DNA of 64,000 bases, taken from positions 1 to 64,000 of IMG/VR virus record IMGVR_UViG_3300023257_000013; one strand, 5' to 3'. The notes beneath the pieces were generated by a model that was given only the letters and a program-made list of their open reading frames with translations, had not been told where the DNA came from and did not search any database. The stretch is from a virus. Positions 26,380-37,700 of the stretch are shown here, piece after piece; the first letter of the stretch is position 1, and each line of letters opens with the position of its first letter. Both the position numbers and the translations under genes were made by a program.

Positions 26380-29300
26380 TTACGGTGCAGGCGCAGACGG
26401 AACAGGATAGGACCTGTCGCCTACGATAAGCAGCATATTTCTCGTGCGGTACAGACCAGCGCACGTTGCATTGTCCGTGTCCGTGAAGCGCACGTTGTTT
26501 TCGTCATCCAGTTCGGCAAAACGGCTCAGAACAACAAGGACAACCTCGTTTTTACGGAACAGGATCCCGTTCCCATCTACAGCATGAACCTCTTCCACGA
26601 TCCTGGCCAGGAAGGGATGCATGACCTTGTGGCGTGTCGCTCCGTACAACGGCTGGGACAGGACAGTCGGCCTGTAAACCCAGTCAGCGGCGAAGGGGTA
26701 GAAGGCCCTGAATTCGCCATCTACCAGAGGGGACTCGTCCGCTGCCAGACCCCCGAACTGAAGGATGTTCTGTGTGTCCGCCGGAACGAAGGGATGGAGA
26801 TTGAGCAGCCCCGTGTCCGAGTTGAAATCCGACACTGCGATGTTGGCCGTGGCGCAGAAATACCACTCCCTGGTGAGGGGTACGGCACCATCATCGTTGA
26901 TGGGGATCTGATCCAGTGCCATCCCGTAGGGGTAACCCCTATCCTGGGAACCGGAACCGATCTGCCCGGACCACACAGTTGGCCCCATCAGGAGAGGTTC
27001 TACGTTAAGGATGGTGGGAATGACCCCATCCCCCGTTGACTTGATGTCCCCCTCTTTGACCCCAGCCGTCTGCGGTGCATTCGACCGGAAGTAGGCACTC
27101 ACCTGATAGCCACCACCGTTGACACCGTAGTTGGAGATCGGGTCCAGTGGGAAATAGGTGATGTCGCAGAGGGTGTGCCCAACACCCGAGAGGTTCGTTG
27201 TTACGTCCAGCTTCCGGCTACTACTTCCGTACTCGGTCGTAGCCGTATCAACGACCATGGGAGCCGCCGTTTGGGCATCAACGACAGTGATCAGCTTGGT
27301 CCTACTACCGTACAATCGACGTGGCGGGTACAGGGTGTCCCGGTCCCGGCTCACGACGGTGTCGGGCACCGGAACACCCGCACTCGGGGGCACTGCATGG
27401 CTGGTCGTGTCGTTGGCGATATACTCCAGATGCACCTCTCGGTAGGTGTCCCGGTACTCAGGGGCCAGGAGCGCCTCGAAATCGTTTGGCCTCTGTCCGG
27501 CGTCGTTCTCAATGATCGGACCGGGACCGGGAGCTTCTCCGAAGGCCTTCGACCCGTCGTACACGTCACCATCAGGAGTGATCAGGAGGTCCGGGGTATC
27601 CGTAGTCCCCGTCCCCAGCGGATAGGTGATCTCGACTTCAAGGAAGATCCTACGGGGTGACCCGTCTGCGGGTGCAACCAAGTCCTCAACCATGTCATAG
27701 GTAGCGACATCGAGACCCCCAGTCACTTGGGTGGGATTGCCATCCAACGTGACCTGGAGATGCATTGTGCCCAAACCCGTGACGAGGGACGCCTGGACGG
27801 TCTGATCCACCGGGCCGTTCCAGTCTCCATCATCGTGGTAGATGCTCAGGACGTCCGTGATAACCGTCCCCAAAGGAGCGAATTCAGCTACCGAGGGAGT
27901 GAAACCGCCTGGAATGAATGAACCGCCCCCATCTGCTGTGCCCTGGAAGATGCCACCAAGAGTCGTGGCATCCAATTCCTCCAGGTTCAGGTTCAAAACG
28001 TCGCCCTCAGACCAGATGGTCGTCGTCCCTCCTACCACGGGGTCCACATACTTGCCGGGGTTTATCAGGCCCGGTGCAACCACAGGACCAACCTCCCGGT
28101 CACCGGGATAGAAAGCGATCACGAGCCGTTCGACTACGGGCTGATCCCCGAAACGCCGGGCGACATGGTCGAAATCTCTAATGAAAACGCCTCGTTGCGT
28201 GTCCCCAGAGGTCACGTTGTTGCCGTGGTGTGCGGAACTCCGCCCCACCTCGTTGCAGATGAGGAACTGGGAGGACACGTCCCCGCTATCCCCGCCCAGA
28301 TCCTGTTTGCTGGATGTGTCCACGGACCAAGTGTGGTTCGAGCCGTCCATGAGGGACTGGAACTGATACTGCAACTCAGAGGCCGTGTCCAAGCCACCGG
28401 GCAACAGAATATGTCGCCGGAGATCCAGGATACGGGTCGGGTCGATGACGTCGCAGTAGTGGGAGTCAGGACGGTCAGAGGCCCCAGCGGGAATCGCCCC
28501 CAGGGGTCCATTGTATCCTAGATGCTGATAGGTGGGCGCTCCGTTGGCATTGGACACGGGGTCGAAACCCTTAAAGCCCGCCATGCTGCTGGAGACGTCA
28601 TTATGCCTATGAACGAAACAGAGGGGAATGGCATAAACGTACCCATCCAGTGACCCAAGGGCCATCGCTGCGGCCTCAGAACCGTCACCCGCCACCCAGA
28701 GTCCCGTGTCCTCTACATCGTAGGCAACAGCAGAGGAACTCATCCATACGGACGTGCGATCCGCCGGGACAAAGGGATAGGGGCTGACAGGGGCAGGGGT
28801 GCCCCCCTGGGCGTAGATGGTGGGTGCTGGCCCCGGTGCCGCCGTGGTGTTGCTGAAGGCGTCCGGGTGCTTCTTGTAGCCCACGCCCTGGTGTGTGTCC
28901 GTGTGACGGATACGGTACTGAAGTTGCACCCGCTGACTCGTCTCAGCGTTCACTATCGGGTCCACGATCTCGTCTTCGAGCCACACAGGCCACGGAGACA
29001 GCACGTTTCCATGGCGATAGAGGGCATCCTGATCCGTAGCAGGTTTGGCGAAACGGTCGGCTCCACCTATCAGCAGCGGTCCTGAGACCACCATCGCTCC
29101 GACCACCATCGTCGTTACAGCAAGGGTGATGAAGTTCCCTGTCGGGGGAGGCCCAACATCCCCCGCTCCGGGCACTACACCTTCGACCGTGACTGTGTCA
29201 AAGGAAACTGAAGCCGCCACCGTGGTGGCGAAGGAGTTGGCAGGGTCATTGAGGGCCTGGGCGATGTTGGCAGCGGTGGCTGCCTCGTCCACACCAATGA

Positions 29301-29994
29301 GGAATGTGTCCACCCCACCGGGAATGGCGACTGCCGTAAGATTCATCCCCGCAATTGTTACGAGGTCACCAGCAACCAGGACAGCAGCGTCGGCCACCTG
29401 AAGCTGACCCGAAGCCTTCGGGCTGGGGGCAACAAGCGCCTGCCAAACTTCAAGGAACAGGAAGTCCGTGCGCTTCACTGTCCCCTCAGTCCCGTCATAT
29501 GTCTGAGGAGGTGACAAGGGGATCAGGTTCCAACCCGGCGTTCGGGTGTAGGTGTACTCTACGACGATGGGCCGTCCTGCCACCACACACTCCAACCGAG
29601 GAAGTAGGAAACAGTTGATCATCGTTCGATCGGGGAGGATCCCGGCATCACCTGGCCCAATGGACCCGTACGATCCACCATAGTCTTCGATGTCGTCCAC
29701 GACCACTGCCGGAGCGAGTTGGAGGGTGTAATCGTGCAGGACGTCGTAGTGAGTCTGCCCCCGCAACCAGCCGGAAGGCACCTGCCACCGCCTGAACGTG
29801 AAGGTATCCCACCAGGCTGCATCCTGGCCACACTGCAACTCAGAATCGAGGACGGCCTTGCCGGACTGCCATACGACAGTCGTAAGTGCCCGCTCTCCGA
29901 CCTCGATGTTTCGAGACACAGTATTTGGGGTCGGCGTAGCACCCAGCGGATCTCTCAATCCGTCGTAATGCTTGGTGTAATCTTTCACGGCCAT
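26380..29994 (-). CDS. Tail/fibre protein (1204 aa), paralog of the 2104-aa protein
   Basis: The ATG at 29994 follows TAGGGGAG. N-terminal motifs TVVWQSGKAVLDSELQ (37-52), TDFLFLEVWQ, RVQLQYRIRH, LDGYVYAIPLCFVHR and ILDLRRHILLP occur in the same order as in the 2104-aa protein at 7480-13794, so the two share a conserved head module and differ in length and distal parts. Such repeated heads usually dock different fibres to the same virion position. The middle and C-terminal parts are beta-rich; late segments mention no catalytic motif. It sits immediately after the homing endonuclease gene, with 11 bases between them. Confidence 0.75.
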   Translation of the reverse strand: MAVKDYTKHYDGLRDPLGATPTPNTVSRNIEVGERALTTVVWQSGKAVLDSELQCGQDAAWWDTFTFRRWQVPSGWLRGQTHYDVLHDYTLQLAPAVVVDDIEDYGGSYGSIGPGDAGILPDRTMINCFLLPRLECVVAGRPIVVEYTYTRTPGWNLIPLSPPQTYDGTEGTVKRTDFLFLEVWQALVAPSPKASGQLQVADAAVLVAGDLVTIAGMNLTAVAIPGGVDTFLIGVDEAATAANIAQALNDPANSFATTVAASVSFDTVTVEGVVPGAGDVGPPPTGNFITLAVTTMVVGAMVVSGPLLIGGADRFAKPATDQDALYRHGNVLSPWPVWLEDEIVDPIVNAETSQRVQLQYRIRHTDTHQGVGYKKHPDAFSNTTAAPGPAPTIYAQGGTPAPVSPYPFVPADRTSVWMSSSAVAYDVEDTGLWVAGDGSEAAAMALGSLDGYVYAIPLCFVHRHNDVSSSMAGFKGFDPVSNANGAPTYQHLGYNGPLGAIPAGASDRPDSHYCDVIDPTRILDLRRHILLPGGLDTASELQYQFQSLMDGSNHTWSVDTSSKQDLGGDSGDVSSQFLICNEVGRSSAHHGNNVTSGDTQRGVFIRDFDHVARRFGDQPVVERLVIAFYPGDREVGPVVAPGLINPGKYVDPVVGGTTTIWSEGDVLNLNLEELDATTLGGIFQGTADGGGSFIPGGFTPSVAEFAPLGTVITDVLSIYHDDGDWNGPVDQTVQASLVTGLGTMHLQVTLDGNPTQVTGGLDVATYDMVEDLVAPADGSPRRIFLEVEITYPLGTGTTDTPDLLITPDGDVYDGSKAFGEAPGPGPIIENDAGQRPNDFEALLAPEYRDTYREVHLEYIANDTTSHAVPPSAGVPVPDTVVSRDRDTLYPPRRLYGSRTKLITVVDAQTAAPMVVDTATTEYGSSSRKLDVTTNLSGVGHTLCDITYFPLDPISNYGVNGGGYQVSAYFRSNAPQTAGVKEGDIKSTGDGVIPTILNVEPLLMGPTVWSGQIGSGSQDRGYPYGMALDQIPINDDGAVPLTREWYFCATANIAVSDFNSDTGLLNLHPFVPADTQNILQFGGLAADESPLVDGEFRAFYPFAADWVYRPTVLSQPLYGATRHKVMHPFLARIVEEVHAVDGNGILFRKNEVVLVVLSRFAELDDENNVRFTDTDNATCAGLYRTRNMLLIVGDRSYPVPSAPAP

Positions 29995-30005
29995 CTCCCC
30001 TACCC

Positions 30006-31013
30006 CTATTTTGTCCGTCCGAACACTTCTGGATGGGTCCGTCTGTTCCGGCGACCAGTTTCCCAGGCCCCCTTACCAGCGTAACGTTTCTCAATTACGC
30101 CCCACAGGGTACTATCCTGGGTAACTACAGTCATATGTTCGCCCGTCATAGATTCAAAAGCTTTGATTTTGCTGTCCGCAGCACCGGGCAAAGTCCCATC
30201 CTTATTTCGCCACCCCTTCAGTTCGACCCAACCCGCAGGTACAAGGTTTCCCAACGACCGAGCCAGCAGGAAATCAGGTGTCCATCGCTGACCGTTAGGC
30301 AAAAGGAACACCTTTGGCTCGTACTCATATGGGATGTTCTCCGATATAAGTACTCTAGCGAAATTGGCTTCAAGGGTACTTCGACAATAGTGTGGAATAC
30401 CAACACGGAAGCCAGTAATACCCCGTCCAGCGTTTGCGGACACCACAGTTCCGTTTCGTACCTTTGAGGCCATAATCCTATCAAAAACGCCGGGACTCCG
30501 AAACCCAAATTGTTCCCCCTGTTGGAACCGACGCCTGGTTGCTGCTCCTATCTTCAAACGGACCTGTGGATCATTACGGATCTCAGACAGCACACGCCGA
30601 CCCCGGTCCCCCTGCGCTTGTCTCGACTCATCAGTCAACTTGTGCGAAATGCCACGGCCACCCCTACTGATAGCACGTTTGTGCTCATCGGTGAATTTTT
30701 TACCCTTCCAGGGAGCGGCCTTTTTAAGCCGAACTGATTGTGCAGCCCGTTCATCAGGGTTTGCCCATCGTTTGAATGCTGCTACAGATTGTTTGGCTCG
30801 ACATTCAGGAGATCGTTTTCGGGAACCCGGCACCTCTGTTAAGGCATCTGGATATTTCGTTTTGTATTCCTCAACTGTCATAGCATGTGTCGCTTTGATG
30901 TGTGCCCCCAACCGTCGTCGTTCTACACCACAGATTTGACACACCACAACATGGAGATGGTTCTTACAAATCACCATGTCTACATTCTCTAAGCTCATTG
31001 TTGGTTCGGACAT
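30006..31013 (-). CDS. Homing endonuclease: C2H2 finger, NUMOD3, PD-(D/E)XK (Vsr/EDxHD-like)
   Basis: This 335-residue protein starts at the ATG at 31013, which overlaps the stop of the 218-aa tail gene as TGATG; a longer in-frame start overlaps that gene by 57 bases. Residues 25-43 (CQICGVERRRLGAHIKATH) form a C2H2/MucR-like finger. SPECRAKQSVAAFKRW (68-83) and KGKKFTDEHKRAIS (103-116) are NUMOD3-type DNA-binding helices. The C-terminal nuclease has a Glu helix (STLEANFARVL), TPDF with D247, and VELKG with E264 and K266, the PD-(D/E)XK order of Vsr-like/EDxHD homing enzymes such as I-Bth0305I. It is free-standing, not in an intron, and lies between two tail genes. Confidence 0.85.
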   Translation of the reverse strand: MSEPTMSLENVDMVICKNHLHVVVCQICGVERRRLGAHIKATHAMTVEEYKTKYPDALTEVPGSRKRSPECRAKQSVAAFKRWANPDERAAQSVRLKKAAPWKGKKFTDEHKRAISRGGRGISHKLTDESRQAQGDRGRRVLSEIRNDPQVRLKIGAATRRRFQQGEQFGFRSPGVFDRIMASKVRNGTVVSANAGRGITGFRVGIPHYCRSTLEANFARVLISENIPYEYEPKVFLLPNGQRWTPDFLLARSLGNLVPAGWVELKGWRNKDGTLPGAADSKIKAFESMTGEHMTVVTQDSTLWGVIEKRYAGKGAWETGRRNRRTHPEVFGRTK

Positions 31014-31669
31014 CAAAAGGAAAGTCTCCACGTAATGGTCAGCACCGCAGTCGACGGCTTTGAAAGACAACTGAAGGTTAAATAGTTAGCCATCAGGTCT
31101 TTGCCAGTCACATCAATCGTCGGGTCATAGTCAGTCGGGCCGTTCTGGATCGGGTTCGTGATGAGCGGGTTCAATGACGCCGTGCTCATCAGGCCCATCT
31201 CGTTCAACGGCCCGACCGCCTCGGCCTCCCCGAAGGTCGTAGTGAAATCCACGACGTTCGTTGGGTAGGAAACCGCCACCCCGTTGGCATTCCTGAACTG
31301 AGTAGAGGCAAAAGCCTTCCGTCCGATCTCGGCGTTCAGTTCTCGCTGCCCCGTCTGCGGGGCGTCGGGTGAGAGGATGTTGCCTGTCGCCCCGGTGCCC
31401 ACCCCCAGCATCACCAGCCCGTTGTTCTGGGCCGGGCTTGGGTCCGTGCTGTTTTTGAAAAGTCGGGCAGCCAAAATGCCAGCATCCAAAACGATTTGAT
31501 TTTTCTTTTCCCAATACTCCAGAACTTCCCCGGTAGTGGCATCTCGCATTTCGAGGATGAAAACGCCTCCCACTGCGGCGGTAATGCCCCCCTTTTCCAG
31601 GAAGGTTCCCATATCGAGGCCCATTTTCACCCCCTGCTGGATCTTACGTGCTTTGTCTCTATGTAGCAT
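31013..31669 (-). CDS. Phage tail protein (218 aa)
   Basis: The ATG at 31669 follows AAGGAGCCGGG. The protein has an N-terminal helix and strand (GGVFILEMRDATTG), then EYWEKKNQIVLDAGILAARLF, VMLGVGTGATG and LNAEIGRKAF, followed by PTNVVDFTTTFGEAEAVG and LNEMGLMS. This series (N-x-IV...G...A-x-LF, GxGTG, L...E..R, F...EA.G...E.GL) is one I associate with small virion proteins located near fibre genes in many phages. It is preceded by a 40-base A/T-rich gap containing CCTCTATTTTAG, a possible promoter, and its stop overlaps the endonuclease start. Confidence 0.72.
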   Translation of the reverse strand: MLHRDKARKIQQGVKMGLDMGTFLEKGGITAAVGGVFILEMRDATTGEVLEYWEKKNQIVLDAGILAARLFKNSTDPSPAQNNGLVMLGVGTGATGNILSPDAPQTGQRELNAEIGRKAFASTQFRNANGVAVSYPTNVVDFTTTFGEAEAVGPLNEMGLMSTASLNPLITNPIQNGPTDYDPTIDVTGKDLMANYLTFSCLSKPSTAVLTITWRLSF

Positions 31670-31709
31670 CCCGGCTCCTTACCCTTGCCCTAAAATAGAG
31701 GCTCTACCG

Positions 31710-34700
31710 TCACACCGCTGGAGACGACAAAACCTCAATCACTGTACCGCCCACGGGAAGGAGGGCACCGCCCTGACACACAAAACCGAGAAGCGGATCA
31801 TGTTCTCCTGGTCCGACAGGGTTAACCGTCTGCCAACCCCCGGCCAACACCGATGACTGATTGATCTTCGCCCCCCCAGTCAAGATACCTCCGGCCTCCG
31901 TCCCCAGGACATCCTGCACCACAATCTGCGGGGGCGTGCCCCAGATGCTAACCAGATTCCCAACCACTACGGGGGACAAGGACTCCACCGTCACCGCACG
32001 GCTTCCCCACCAAGTCAAACCAGCCACCGCCTCCACCCAGTTCCGGGTGACGGCGTGGTTGTTGATGGCGTCAGCCAAACTGAGATGCGGCGTCGGGGCC
32101 GCTGCAAATTCCGTGGGGAGAACCGGAACAGCCACTGCCGTGAAAACAACGGACCAGCCTGCATCGCTCCGTACCTCTGCTGTAGTGCCCACGGGAACCG
32201 TCAGCCCAAGGAACTCCAGGATTCCGAAGTCCTGGGCCGCTTCCAATGCTGACAGTCCACCCCAAGGCCCCGTGTGCGAATACTCTCCTGCTCCCGTATA
32301 CTCCGCCAGGCAAGCCCCATAACCATTGACTGGGGGCGTCCCCGAGGGGTTGACAGCCCAACGGTACGGTGTGGTGGGTGGCGTGTTGTCTGCACTGTCC
32401 AGGGACATGATCTCGATGAGTTGCTTCTCTTGCTGGTTCTGCCCTATGACAGCGTGCAATCGGAGGAACCAATCAGTGCGGCGGTAGATCCCTTTGATCC
32501 CGGTCCCCGGTTTAGCAGCACCCTCTACGAAGTTCGGGTACAGAACAGCCGTTCCCGGCCCGAGCGTCCCGCCAAGGGGCTTCATGTCGATGATTTGTCC
32601 ACCCAGATCCACCACTGGGCCAAGATAGTTGCCTCCAGATGCAAACAAGGTTTTGCCCGGCATCCCACCGCCTTGCTCGAACGGGCTGGGCTTCGGTGAT
32701 GTCATCTTCTCCCAGAACTTAGTGCCTTTGAACCCCAAGACGTGGGCACCAACGGCTTCTCCCACCTTCGTCCCGGTTGCCTTGAGGCCAGCACTCTGGC
32801 CAACGCCACCCAGGGAGGCTCCCGTACCCGTCTTGGAGTACACTTCCTCACCCTCATCCGGCGAATGCCCAGAGAAACCTTGTGGCAGAGTACCCTCGCA
32901 GGGGGTGGAGATCAGGCCCGTATCACCGCTGTTGTCCACCTCCATGAACTTCATATTCTCGTAGAGGGCTTCGGCGTCATCCACGAAAACCAGGACATTG
33001 TAGGGGTCGTTCAAGGTGAAGCCCGGATTCTCGTTCAGAATGTGGGCAGGGTCGTTCAGGAACGACCCGTGGATCTCTTCGTGCGTGGCTCCTACACCCT
33101 GGCTCATCGGAACAGGGGGTGTACCCTCGTTCAGAAGCGTCATCCCATCCTGGACGGGTTGGCCCAGGAGGTAGGTGTCGGTGATGGGTTTGCCTGGGTA
33201 GAACAAGACCGTGACGGTTGCCGTAGCGGAGGAGAAGTTCAGTCCCTTGTCCAGCACCAGCGTCTGCTGGTTGGCATCAAATGTCCAGTCCGTCCGGGCA
33301 TAAACCGTCGAGCCATCCACCACCTTGTAGACACCCTCGGCTACCATATGGAGCGGGGCCAGGGCCAGCGAATTGATACTGGCAACCTGGAGAGTTGCCG
33401 TCTCCAGCGTCCTGTCCAACAACCAGTCACCGCTGGTGAGGACGTTGTTCTGGTTGAGCACCATGTGGTCCGGGGACTTGTGCTCCTCCGTGATCGTTTT
33501 GAAGATCTTGTACCGGACCCAATCCCAATGTTGCTGGGTCACGGATCGCTGATCCAAGGCCCCGAACGAGATGCTCCCAAAAATGGCTGGCAGTTTGGGG
33601 ATCTCCGCATCCTCTACGTTGATCCACCCAGCGGAGGGGACCGCCGTCTGGGTGGCGTACCCACTGCCAGGAACGCCCGGAGTCTCAGGAACGTAGTAGG
33701 GAGGCATCGGAAGGTCCGGACGGAGCATTGTGACGCCCCACTCGGGGGTCCGTAGCAGGCGCACCTCCATGGGGGTCCGCCAGTCCATCTCTTCCACAAC
33801 GGGGCCAATCTCATCGGAATTCTTCGCCGTCGTGCTGTCCGTCCGAGGAATCTGCCACTGATCGATGTCGTCCTTGTTCCCGCCAAGCCAGATCCCGAAG
33901 GTCCGTTTCACTGTGGCAGGCGGGATCACCGAATAGGACACCGACCGCCATCTGGTGGTCATGTCCGATGTGGGGGCGACAGATCCGAAGAGGAACTGGC
34001 TGCTACCACCGGAGGCGAACGGCCCCATCCCAACGGTCGGAAGCTGGAGGGTGTTGTCGATGAGAAGTGATGCAACCCCGCTAGAAGCGATCAACCTATA
34101 GGCGTGCAGCGCATCATCGGTCCAGTCGAAGTCGTAGGCTTGGACAATCACCCCCGCCTCAGTCCTAAGCTCTACCCCAGGGGTCGCACCCTCACGGAGC
34201 CAGAACTGGATGCTGTGCCCCGAGGGAGATGCCAGGGTGAACAAGTAGCCTGCAGCATCAGAGGCCACCAGCACCTCGCCAATCCGGTCACCAGGGTCAC
34301 CGCAAACGAGTCCCGTCGTGTCCGCTGTTGCTCGGTAACGGGTGGTCTCACCCGCAGGCACAGTGAGGGTGAAGTCTGGCCCCTCGGACAGCCCATCATT
34401 CCCAACATCCCCGCTGTAGTCCCAGCCCTGTTGGTCAGGGGACATGAACCCAGCACAACTCACGGAGGGCATCTCCACAAGTTGCCGCCAAGGGTCGTCG
34501 CCCTCGTAGTACATCAGGGTCGCCAAGCGGATCACCCGCACCCCATCCTGGAGGACAATCTCAGCATCCCCGGCCCCGAGCACGGCGGAGTCCACCCCGA
34601 AAAAGGCCCGGAGGTCTACGTTGGCGTCAGGGAACAGGAAGGGCTCGATCCGGCTGTATCCGTAGACCAGATTATAGGCGTCGCTTCCGGCAGTGCTCTT

Positions 34701-37700
34701 AAGCTGCATCCCCCCGGTCATCAGGATCTCGGACGTTCCAAACGGCTCAGTGAGGAACCACTCTTCGTTGGGGTCCTCTTCGGGAAGATCCCCCATCTCC
34801 GTGTTCACGACTTGAACGTATCCTCGCAAAGACGTTTGGTCAGGAACGATACCGTAGCGGAGGAAGGACCAGGAGGAATGTGACACGGCGAAGGAGTCCA
34901 GCGACCCCCAAAAGACCTGGCCTTCGTACTCGGTGCTCAACAAAAGGGACGTCTGGGCAGGCTGAGGCATGTGCGCCACGGTACCGTCCAACGTCGCAAC
35001 CCGCCCGGAGAGTCTACCCGAAATGTCAAGCGTTGCCGTCCGCTGCTCTGGGTCCACCACCATCCGGTAGGTGGATGAATCCTCCACCCAGTCCACCTCA
35101 AAGATCGCATCGAAGTACTTGTTATCGTACAGCTTGGGATTGGCGGGGAAGCCGGGGGTCACCGTAATCTCGGTCGTTCCCGTACTGTGGCGGATCACGG
35201 AGGAAGCCGTGTAGACACCCGCCTGGGAGCCACTCAGAATATTGAACCGACCGCCTGTAGTGAATCCCGTAGGCACACTGGAGGAAGCTGCGGTACACAC
35301 GGTAGAGGAGATGATGCTGATGGTGGCCTTCGGTCCCAGATCCCACCCGTCCAACAGATGCATCATCGTTGGATCTTTGAGTATCCCGACGTGACGAATA
35401 ATATCCGTTGTGCCTAGCTGAATAGCTCCGGCCAGGTACAGGTGGTGATTGTCGTGGACACCGAACCCAACACCCGTGAAGACTCCGTGGGGTGACACGG
35501 AAGCCACCTCTGTCACGGGATCTTTGGGCACCGAAAACTTCCCAACCAGATAGAGGTTAGAGGGGAAATTAAGGTCGATCTCCCCCCAGTACATCGCAAC
35601 CTTGGGGTCGTCAGGATTAAAGGCTCCCGACTGGCTGTCAATGACAGTATAAATGCCGTTGACCGCTGAACCCGTGTCTTGCCCCTCTAACGTCCAAGGG
35701 GGGTCGTCCAGTGTAGGACTCTGGGCACCCTCAAAAGCCCGTGTCGTGCCCTCGGTGGGCGACTCAAAGGCCGGAACCTGGGAGACACGGGGATCCTGAT
35801 TCAGGATCATCGTGGTAGGACTGTTGAGGAGCGCCGAAGCGTCCTTCTCGAACCCCATGTACCGATGGCTGACCAAGAGCGGTTCGGGGTAATCTGGGGG
35901 TCCAATCACCACACCCATCGGGAAACGGCTGATGTCGGGTGCCCCCTTGGCGTGGGTGGCGTCCTGGATCTGCTCGCCGTGGAAGGCGGGATCGTGGTGT
36001 CCGGTTGCCCGGTCCCACTTGTTCAGAACAGCCCCTTCTACGTTCAACCCCGCCAAAGGCATGATTGGTGTGGCCATCCAGTGATAGTCTATTTTGACGT
36101 CGGCTTGAGGGTCGCCCGGTGGGAGCAACGGAATGGGAATCGTCGGTGTGACCTTTCCCCAATAGGGATTCACATCGGAAACATCGACTTCACCACCATT
36201 GACCCACAGTGCTACGTCCTGCTTGGTGGCGGGAGTCATGTCCCCCCAGTCCTTCACCAAGGGACCTCGCTGAGTCAGAAGCCAGGGCCGTGTGTGCGCT
36301 GCGGATCCCTGGAAGAGGCCCATCATGTTATGCAGGAAGTTCCACGCTGCGGACCACACCGTCTCGGTCTGCTCGAACGACACGTCCAGGAGTTGAAACC
36401 CCGAAATGTTCGTGAGGGACGGCGAGAGCAACCACCGCACCCCTGCCCCAGCCAGCGTGGAGGGTTCCGAAATGGTGGCTGTAGGCACTGTAACGAGGGG
36501 CACGCCTCCGAGAAGGAAGGTGATGAAACCCGCCTTCCTGTTCCGCACCATCGAGAGTGTGATGTCCCCGGAACTCCAGGTGGCCATCACCGTTGTGATC
36601 CAGACCCCACTCTGGATATGGATACGATCCTGATTACCAGCCACCTTCTGAAGTGTCACCGTCGCCTGTGTGCCCATCCCCACAGGACCTGTGGCAAAGA
36701 TGGCCTGTCCCAGGTTCAACGTCGTAAAGGCTGCCAACGGAGGGGCATAGATCGCTGCTCCCGCATTGACGATCACGTCTGCACGGAACGTAGAGTCAGC
36801 GGGGATCGTTCCACCCAAGACCAGGAAGTCCCAACCGTAGCTGAGAACCTTAGCCTTATTAAGAATGAGTTTGCCCCCTGTGATGAGGGACTGACCGTTA
36901 CCAGGGAACACCTCGGTCCCGGTAAAAGTCGTGGCCTCGCTCGGCAGGATCGTCCCGTCGTACTCAATCTCGGTTGCGGGGCTGATCGTACAGTTGTACT
37001 GCACCGACGTCATCCCCTGCACTTCTTGATGCACCTGGGAGGCGTCTCCATTATATGGGTGAGTGATGATGACAGGTGTCAAGGTGATCGGATAGTCTGG
37101 GTCAGACGTGAATTGGTACGAGGCAGGGTTCGTGATACCTGGAGATCCGGCAGGTTCATCCGCCGCCGAGAGCATCGCATGGCTGAACTGGAACAGCAGT
37201 TCGTTCCCGCTGGCAGCGGAGACGGTGTAAACGGGAGCTTCCCCGATGGTCAACAATTCAAAGGGGATGTCTAGGATGGGGTTCCCTGAGACGTCGGTCG
37301 GTCCCGTGGCCCACACTTCATAGGTCCCACCCAGAGTGGTTCCCGTGTGTGTGATGATGACGGACAAGACACCCTGGAAGTGATCGTGCAGAGAGATGCT
37401 GCCCAACTTTTCAATTCGTACCGAAAGCACCTCGGAGGCGGCAGCATCCACGGGAGTCAACAGATAGGAAAGGGGATCCACCAGCGAAAGATCATTGGGA
37501 TCCATCTCCTCAGAGAAGAACACCTCGATCTCCCAACCGTTCAAGCTAACAGCGGAAGACAAACGAGGGGGTACTAGCTCGATCCCACCATAGGGTCCTG
37601 TCCCATAGGGGTCACCACCATAACCCCCATCGACGGCAATCGGCGGGGCGGGGAAATCGATGGCTCCATAGGAGTCCTCACCGTAGCCATAGGCCACGTT

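Noticed and set aside
26366-26464. Longer start for the 1204-aa gene at 22751-26365
   Set aside because: Extension lies inside the previous gene and encodes a Cys/Arg-rich stretch unlike the rest; the ATG at 26365 has its own ribosome site.
22751-29994. Two adjacent genes of identical length (1204 aa)
   Set aside because: The sequences share no motif series; equal length appears to be coincidence, not duplication.
35865-37274. 469-codon plus-strand frame opposite the 2030-aa gene
   Set aside because: Antisense shadow rich in His/Arg/Gly with no domain; the minus-strand gene explains the region.
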